This document shows positions 7,975 to 13,068 of a DNA stretch of 13,068 nt, in pieces; the first letter of the stretch is position 1; each line of letters starts with the position of its first letter. The position numbers and the translations under genes were made by a program. This DNA comes from Paraglomus occultum (lineage: Eukaryota > Glomeromycota > Glomeromycetes > Paraglomerales > Paraglomeraceae), in NCBI GenBank assembly GCA_910592205.1, contig CAJVPJ010001031.1:1-13068 (forward strand), given 5' to 3'. The notes below the pieces were generated by a model, which ran no database searches, was not told the origin of the DNA, and saw only the letters and a list, made by a program, of their open reading frames with translations.

Positions 7975-8905
7975 CACACATTACACATACTAGATAATTT
8001 TGTTTAAGTAAAATATTAGGTAAATGCTTAAGTGATGTACAATATTTGACGAATCGATATGACAGATAAATCTTACCTATTCTATTACACGATTAGTTAG
8101 TTGACACGATCAATGATGATTTGTGTTCATGTTACAAATATATAACTGTTAATACAATAAATATACGCATACATATTGTATAAGCATATTCTGTATAATT
8201 TACACTTATTATTGTTAACATGTCGTACCTCCTGCTTGTACAAGCTGTCGATTGTCGAGCAGCAAATCTCTCCCCCCCCTTCTATAACCCAATTCACTGC
8301 TTACCATATACCACCCATCACCCCATCCAACATCAAATATCCTCGACAATCCTAAAGTAGTGCGATGTTATGCGAATGTGCAATGTACGTCTATTAGTGT
8401 ATACTTGGTATTAATAACCTGGCAGCTGGTAGGATAAACGGGATTACGTGGCAGTTCAAAGAAAATAAATAATAAATATAAATAAATATGTAGGTGAATG
8501 AATGCGGTTATTCCATAACCAAGGGGTGTACTACAATCTTATTGTTGTGTAGCCCAACCCACTTGTTCTACGTTATCAGGGGAGATATACATAATGTTTT
8601 TTACGGGCTGTCTGCCGTAAATTACGTAATAGCATATCTGATAACCTTTTTTTTTTTTTTACTATTGTGTATATTTAGATTTGAGCGTTGATGCATGTCA
8701 ACACGATAAACAGACTCTGCATATATGTATATATAAGCAATTTCTGATAATCCAATCGAATTGCTAGCGTTGTAACACGAGAACATGAGCAAATGATAAC
8801 GATAGCAATCACTTTCAAACGAGCTATTGGGTATAGTCCGAGTAGGGTTTTGTAACATTTTCTTATCGATTAAAATCTGCAAGATTTGGTGGTGGTAACC
8901 GGCGC
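7975..8905. other. Non-coding stretch with several short palindromes
   Basis: No gene is supported on either strand. Visible items are a perfect 12-bp palindrome GCTTGTACAAGC (8234-8245), an inverted repeat GGTTAT-TCC-ATAACC (8506-8520), arms TTTACGG/CCGTAAA around an 8-nt loop (8600-8621), a palindromic ATTACGTAAT (8621-8630) containing the TTACGTAA bZIP/Yap1-type element, and a T run (about 8647-8660). Open frames here are AT-rich and lack coding character. Confidence 0.5.
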
Positions 8906-8938
8906 ACCGACGTACCGACGTACCGACGTAACCGACCG
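8906..8938. repeat. GC-rich 8-bp tandem repeat (ACCGACGT)
   Basis: Three exact copies of ACCGACGT (8906-8913, 8914-8921, 8922-8929) are followed by a diverged ACCGACCG. It sits directly after GGTGGTAACCGG, making a GC-rich island in AT-rich DNA. Each unit junction creates ACGTACCG. It could be a binding-site array or a minisatellite. Confidence 0.85.
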
Positions 8939-9440
8939 ATCAAATGAAATAATTTTGTTTTGATGTCGAGAATCCGGTTTATCTTTTTACACAATAAGTA
9001 AGGGTTTATAGTTAATACTTATATAAACAATGCATCATAATCCCGGTGCGTAACTTGATCACTAAACAGTTCCGGATAGATTTGATCATCTGCGCGCGCC
9101 CATGGTGACAATTAGCCATAATTGGGTGTGAGTCAGTTTGAAAAAAAAAAAAGACTTATCCACAGAATAATATCCGTTACGAGTTGAATTAGTATGGTAT
9201 ACTAATTAAGATGGCCAATCAGATTTGTGGTATCGATGACGCTGAAGGGGGTTTTTTCATACCCTGGATGTAGACAAACTCTATGGTAAATAAAGAAGCA
9301 AAGCAAGAAGGAAAGAAAAAGCTACGGTATCGTATAATCGGGTTATATTATTTATTGCAAGAATAAAAATAGAATAGCAAAACAATATGCAATGCACCTC
9401 CCATATATGCATATATAAAGTATGTTAAGTGATGATTATG
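8939..9440. other. Non-coding AT-rich stretch with palindromes and an AP-1-type site
   Basis: No gene is supported. It contains a GC-rich patch (about 9085-9105, GCGCGCGCC), an inverted repeat CAATTA-GCCA-TAATTG (9109-9124), a TGAGTCA heptamer (9129-9135), a 9-bp-arm palindrome at 9187-9207 (arms AATTAGTAT and ATACTAATT around GGT), and a 14-bp palindrome ATATATGCATATAT (9403-9416) overlapping a TATATAAAG TATA-like sequence. Confidence 0.5.
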
Positions 9441-9660
9441 TTGTTGCTATGGATGTGATTATTATTGTTGTTGTTTGCTGCTGCTTGCTGCTTACTGCTG
9501 GTGTTTGTTGTTGTTGTTGTGTTGTTGTGTTGTTGTGTGTTGTTGTGTTGTTGTTGTGTTGTGTTGTGTTTTCGTCGTCGTCGTCGCCGTCGTTGTTGTG
9601 TTGTTGCTATTATTATTGTTGTTATTGTTGTATTGTTGGTTAACATATTGTTATTAATAG
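9441..9660. repeat. TTG/TGC/GTC trinucleotide-rich low-complexity block
   Basis: Mixed TTG, TGC and TGTTGTG runs, with a short TCGTCG segment (about 9572-9590), ending in TTATTG units. All plus-strand Val/Leu/Cys frames and the minus-strand Asn/Thr/Gln frame over this block are repeat artefacts: frame content simply follows the repeat unit. Confidence 0.9.
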
Positions 9661-10252
9661 TAGTTGCTGCAGTTGTTTTTGTTGTCACTCAATTTATAAT
9701 CTCACACCCCTCATCCATTGAACAAGTTTCGCTTGTTCTTTATTGTTATAATCGTTTATTTGCCTATCCCCACTAATTTGGCATGTGTGAAATAAATATG
9801 TGTGTGCATATGCATCTGCACATAAATATTTACTACATGTAACAAAGTGCATATCACCGCATCAAATGAATGTACGCTAGTGTAATTCATATAAATATGG
9901 CGTATATATTGTCCTATTGTAAATAGTGTGAAATAGTGTGAATTTATTCCATAATGCATTTCCACATTAGTTAAATCTCTAACCATTCATCTCGATACAC
10001 TTGTCGTCCCCTGATTATCCAATGATATTATAATATCGACGCCGCCAATCCGAGGGTGACAGAGCGAAAAAGAAAAAGGAATGAATGAGAGAATGAATGA
10101 AAGAATGAAAGAAAAACGATACAAAGAATCCAATATACAAAGTGTTGTATGTATGTATGCAAAGAATGATTACTTTGCATATTTGATACTTGAATCCTCT
10201 TGAATATCACATTATACGGCATACGAGTCAATGTTACATACAATTCGATAAA
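9661..10252. other. Non-coding AT-rich stretch
   Basis: I see no gene, RNA or element I can support. A short GAATGA/GAAAGA purine repeat lies at about 10078-10112, and a direct repeat of AAATAGTGTGAA at about 9921-9942. Frames here lack coding character. Confidence 0.5.
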
Positions 10253-10321
10253 CCCCCCCCCCCCCGCTTGTTACAACAACAAGTTTTTTTTTTTTTTTCA
10301 AATATTCCTTTTTTTTTTTTT
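10253..10321. repeat. C13 / T15 / T13 homopolymer cluster with a small hairpin
   Basis: Thirteen C (10253-10265) are followed by CTTGTT-ACAAC-AACAAG (10267-10283; 6-bp arms, 5-nt loop), then fifteen T (10284-10298), and a second run of thirteen T (10309-10321). Hairpin plus T run resembles an intrinsic or Pol III-type stop, but no gene ends here, so that reading is not supported. Confidence 0.85.
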
Positions 10322-10388
10322 ACCCACACACATTTCCCCCTTCTCTTGGTTCTAAACGAGGTAACGATCGCCTCGGCGCACTCCGGCA

Positions 10389-10441
10389 TGCAAGTTGTCA
10401 TCGTCAAGGAGTCTACTTTATTGTTTGATCTATATCACGAG
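10389..10441 (+). CDS. Orphan exon-like segment with strong splice donor (low confidence)
   Basis: From ATG at 10389 the sequence reads MQVVIVKESTLLFDLYHE and runs directly into GAG|GTAAGT at 10441/10442, a near-perfect fungal donor. The block at about 10357-10441 is distinctly richer in G+C than the surrounding DNA. A possible partner acceptor is GATACAG at about 10972-10978; splicing there would add about 33 codons (HPTNSDTVYT and onward) to a stop near 11077. That intron would be about 537 nt, far longer than those of the two real genes, and no family is recognisable. It may be the first exon of a small gene, a spliced noncoding RNA exon, or chance. Confidence 0.2.
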
Positions 10442-12303
10442 GTAAGTGTTATATTAAAATTAGTGTGCTGTATGGGAAGAGAGGGAATGTGCGAGTGGGA
10501 ATAGTATTTGGTTGGCTGGTCATTCGCAAAAAGAAGAGAAAGGGTTGGAGGGAAAGAGGAGAGGAGAAATTGTACATGTGTGTACTAGTAAACAAAAGCA
10601 TGTAGCGGTTTGTGGCATAGGCACAAGGCAGATCATCTTGTCGTGGTAGTGATCTATGCATGCTACTGAATATATACACATGTTTACTATGTACATCTTT
10701 CCATAGAGAACAAGTGAAAGTGACAAAGAATCCTCATTATTGTTCGTATGGGGGAAAGATACAACTTCGGTTTTCTACTATATAATCTTATGAATAGTCG
10801 TAATGTATTCGGTTGCCGCAGTACCAAGTATATTAATGTCTTTCATATTCTTTTTTTTTTTTTCTTCAACGGATTTATTTATGCAATGCGTCATTTCCCC
10901 ATCCCCCATTCAATGTTACTCAGTATACATTGTACAAACCCTAAAATTGTTCCTTTCATGTATGTTATGTGATACAGCATCCGACTAACTCAGATACTGT
11001 TTACACTTGTTTCACAAAAAGAAAACTTACTATTGTGGTGTTCTGGTCATTAAATGAACTTCGGCAATCCATGTATTAATATACAGTCTATTCTCATCAA
11101 TTAATATTTCTATTTGCATGTAGATGCATACGTCATCCATTAAGCAATTCATCCCTGATTAATATGGGATGGGAGATATACTATTATTAGTAGTAATTAT
11201 CATCATGACAGCTATAGTCGATACACAGTATCATGTAATTTATAATGATAATCCTATTTGTGATGTATTCAGTGTCAAAGTCAAACTCTAAATCAACTTT
11301 CATATGGTCATGTCACATACTAATGTCCACCACAGTATTAGCATTAGTGAGAACACCTTTCTTGGTGTAAAAAAAAGATTCTGTATTACTATCTTATTGT
11401 ATTACTTATCGTTGTATTACTTTACCCTAACGCACATATCATGTAGAGGCATCAATAGCGTTTACTAATTATTCCTTAACGTTTACTAATTATTCCTACT
11501 CTAACTCTAACCAATATAGTAATTAAACACTATTACTGTAAGCACCCTCCCTTTTTTTTAATCTTCCCCCCCCCCTCCTCCGCTCAAATAACGAGTATCT
11601 GCAGAATGTAAATGAGATTAAATAAGCTCTGTGTGGATGGAAAAAAAAAAAGAAATCTCGGATGATTTTCCCATGCAGTAATGTAATCCAGGTGACCAAT
11701 GTCAGACTGCATAACACAAAGAGTGGTACTGGGCATTAATCATAACCATAACAATGATCATATAGTTATAATAACAATCGTAGTTTGTAATCATTGTATT
11801 AATAATAAATATTCTAAAGCGAAGATACGATTTTGTCAGATTAAGTAATACAAGAGTATTAAGGAGTGTGTATAAGCATATTACACATCAGTCTAAATAT
11901 TACAACAAACATCATGCGTTCTTTATTAGGATGCAAAAGGAACAACATTGAACTAAACAACTTTGACTAAATAGCACAACTTACATTACAAGCTAACATA
12001 ATCATTGATACGCCAGCACACGTGCAGTTTGCGTGTGTATATTTGTAGGTTATATAAGTATAAGATGTATATTTATATTTATATTTATACTTGGCATACA
12101 TATATTTTATACAAATATATACAGTATTCATCATCACTCGACTTGTTCTTTTCCATGAACTTTATTTGCCCAAGCCAATGGGGAAATATATTTGACAGTG
12201 CGGGGATGGTGAGAGGGAGGGCGAATTGTGGAAAATCTTGTTTCTTTTTAGGACGGGATAGATGTATAACCATAGTTTTCGGTAAAAGCAGTAAAATTTA
12301 AAG
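10442..12303. other. Non-coding AT-rich stretch
   Basis: No convincing gene on either strand. Visible structure: TGTATTACT three times at 15-16 bp spacing (11382-11390, 11398-11406, 11413-11421), an 18-bp direct duplication (11459-11476 and 11480-11497), T and C runs (about 10851-10863, 11552-11559, 11566-11575), an A run (about 11641-11651), and ATATTT repeats at about 12067-12088. The rest looks like unstructured spacer. Confidence 0.5.
11459..11497. repeat. 18-bp tandem duplication
   Basis: CGTTTACTAATTATTCCT occurs at 11459-11476 and again at 11480-11497, separated by TAA, with no mismatch. It is followed by CTAACTCTAACC. This looks like a recent local duplication. Confidence 0.85.
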
Positions 12304-12519
12304 TTTTATTGTTATTGTTATTGTTATTATTACTGTTATAGTTACAGTTATAGTTACAGTTATAGTTATTGTTATGGTTATTGTTATGGTTATGGTTATG
12401 GTTATGGTTATGGTTATTATTGTTGTTGTTGTTGTTGTTGTTGCTGTTATTGTTAATGTTAATGTTGTTGCTATCAGTGTTCTTGTTTTCTTTCTTTCTT
12501 TCTTTCTTTCTTTCTTTCA
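12304..12519. repeat. Compound GTTAnn hexamer, TTG and TTTC microsatellite
   Basis: A run of hexamers sharing GTTA changes unit along its length: GTTATT (about 12310-12327), alternating GTTATA/GTTACA (about 12335-12366), GTTATG (about 12371-12412), then (GTT)n (about 12421-12442), GTTAAT, and finally a clean TTTC tetranucleotide run (about 12486-12519). The plus-strand Leu/Val frames and the minus-strand Asn/His-rich frame are repeat artefacts. Confidence 0.92.
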
Positions 12520-13068
12520 CGCTTCGGGTGCGCACGAGTGCAGCACCATTGTCGTTGCATTGCTACGCTTTCATAGTCTTTGGATCAGAATTGAAATGGG
12601 CGGAGAGAACGAGAGAATGAAAATGGCAACAAGCCATTACGTATTCTATTTCCACGTGGCATAACCATGTCCATTATTGTATAATCATACCAAGGATTGT
12701 CTAGTCATATACATATATATTACCGAGGTGTGTGTGAGTGCAGTGCGCGCGCTTGTGAATGTTGGGTTAGTATTAGAAAGATGAATGTGACAAAAAGTCT
12801 CTTTATCCGAAATTAATTGCGTGTGTGATTTGAAGAATTTGCTGGGTCATTTATAATCAGGGCACATAATACATTTACTCGGTGGGTTTGTTCACTTGTG
12901 GCCAAACTGCACAATGTATTTTTTTCGCCAACAATCAACAATGAGATAGCCACACGGCAAAGTTGTGGAGTAAAAAATCAGCAGATATTTTTTGAGTCAT
13001 GGTGTTTACTTCTATAATTAGTGTATTAATAAAATGTACATGAAAATGATATCATATAGCGACTGTGG
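12520..13068. other. Terminal non-coding stretch
   Basis: The first 90 bases (about 12520-12610) are GC-richer and contain GCACGAGTGCAGCACC and a GGGCGGAG patch. The remainder is AT-rich with a TATA-type alternation near 12710 and a GTGTGTGAGTGCAGTGCGCGCGC patch at about 12729-12751. I see no gene. It could be the flank of a gene beyond the window. Confidence 0.4.

Noticed and set aside
8494-8882. 65- and 86-codon frames on opposite strands
   Set aside because: AT-rich, cross a T homopolymer, and show no family resemblance or splice support.
9403-9421. TATATAAAG box driving the ATG at 9422
   Set aside because: The box is only about 2 bp from the ATG, leaving no room for a transcription start, and the frame is a repeat artefact.
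9422-9776. Cys/Val/Leu-rich plus-strand frames and an Asn/Thr/Gln minus-strand frame
   Set aside because: All frames simply translate the TTG/TGC repeat; no non-repeat flank has coding character.
10267-10298. Hairpin plus T15 as a transcription terminator
   Set aside because: No gene ends upstream on that strand, and T runs are common here; intrinsic termination is a bacterial mechanism and no Pol III gene was found.
12371-12412. Telomere-like TTATGG repeats
   Set aside because: The fungal telomere unit is usually TTAGGG; here the hexamer drifts among several GTTAnn forms and is embedded in other microsatellites.
12248-12664. Asn/His-rich minus-strand frame and Leu/Val plus-strand frames
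   Set aside because: Produced by the GTTAnn and TTTC microsatellites.

Overview
The window looks like nuclear DNA from an AT-rich fungus, most plausibly an early-diverging (Mucoromycota-like) lineage. Three things point that way. One gene is a four-TM SUR7/PalI-type membrane protein, a fungal family. Introns are short and uniform (mostly 76-98 nt) with GTAAGT/GTATGT donors. The second gene encodes a very long, Gln/His/Pro/Ser-rich disordered protein typical of fungal nuclear regulators. The lineage is an inference from style; no marker gene is present.

Layout. (1) Positions 165-1313, plus strand: a two-exon SUR7/PalI-family gene of 355 aa whose first extracellular loop carries an unusual Ala/Gly/Gln helical repeat. 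(2) Positions 1314-2279: convergent intergenic DNA with AATAAA signals, a purine-rich block and short palindromes. (3) Positions 2280-5957, minus strand: an eleven-exon gene, rebuilt here from splice sites and phase, for a protein of about 916 aa. It has a 47-codon poly-Gln tract, a poly-His tract and three copies of a short (S/T)-I-x-x-L-(L/M) motif. The reading frame breaks by one base inside the His-codon repeat. This is either an indel in a coding microsatellite (or an assembly error), or a sign that a 173-nt intron-like segment is spliced out. I cannot assign this protein to a named family. (4) Positions 5958-13068: about 7.1 kb with no convincing protein gene, full of simple repeats (TATG-type, a 12-mer array, an 8-mer GC-rich array, TTG/TGC, GTTAnn hexamers, TTTC, homopolymer C and T runs), palindromes, a GATA-motif cluster and one orphan exon-like segment near 10389-10441.

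The two genes converge and show no operon-like or pathway link. The first would act at the plasma membrane or cortex; the second is probably nuclear. The long gene-free stretch lies upstream of the Q/H-rich gene, so it may be an extended promoter or leader, may hold noncoding RNA genes, or may be repeat-rich spacer. The sequence alone does not decide. I see no mobile element, tRNA, rRNA or CRISPR array.
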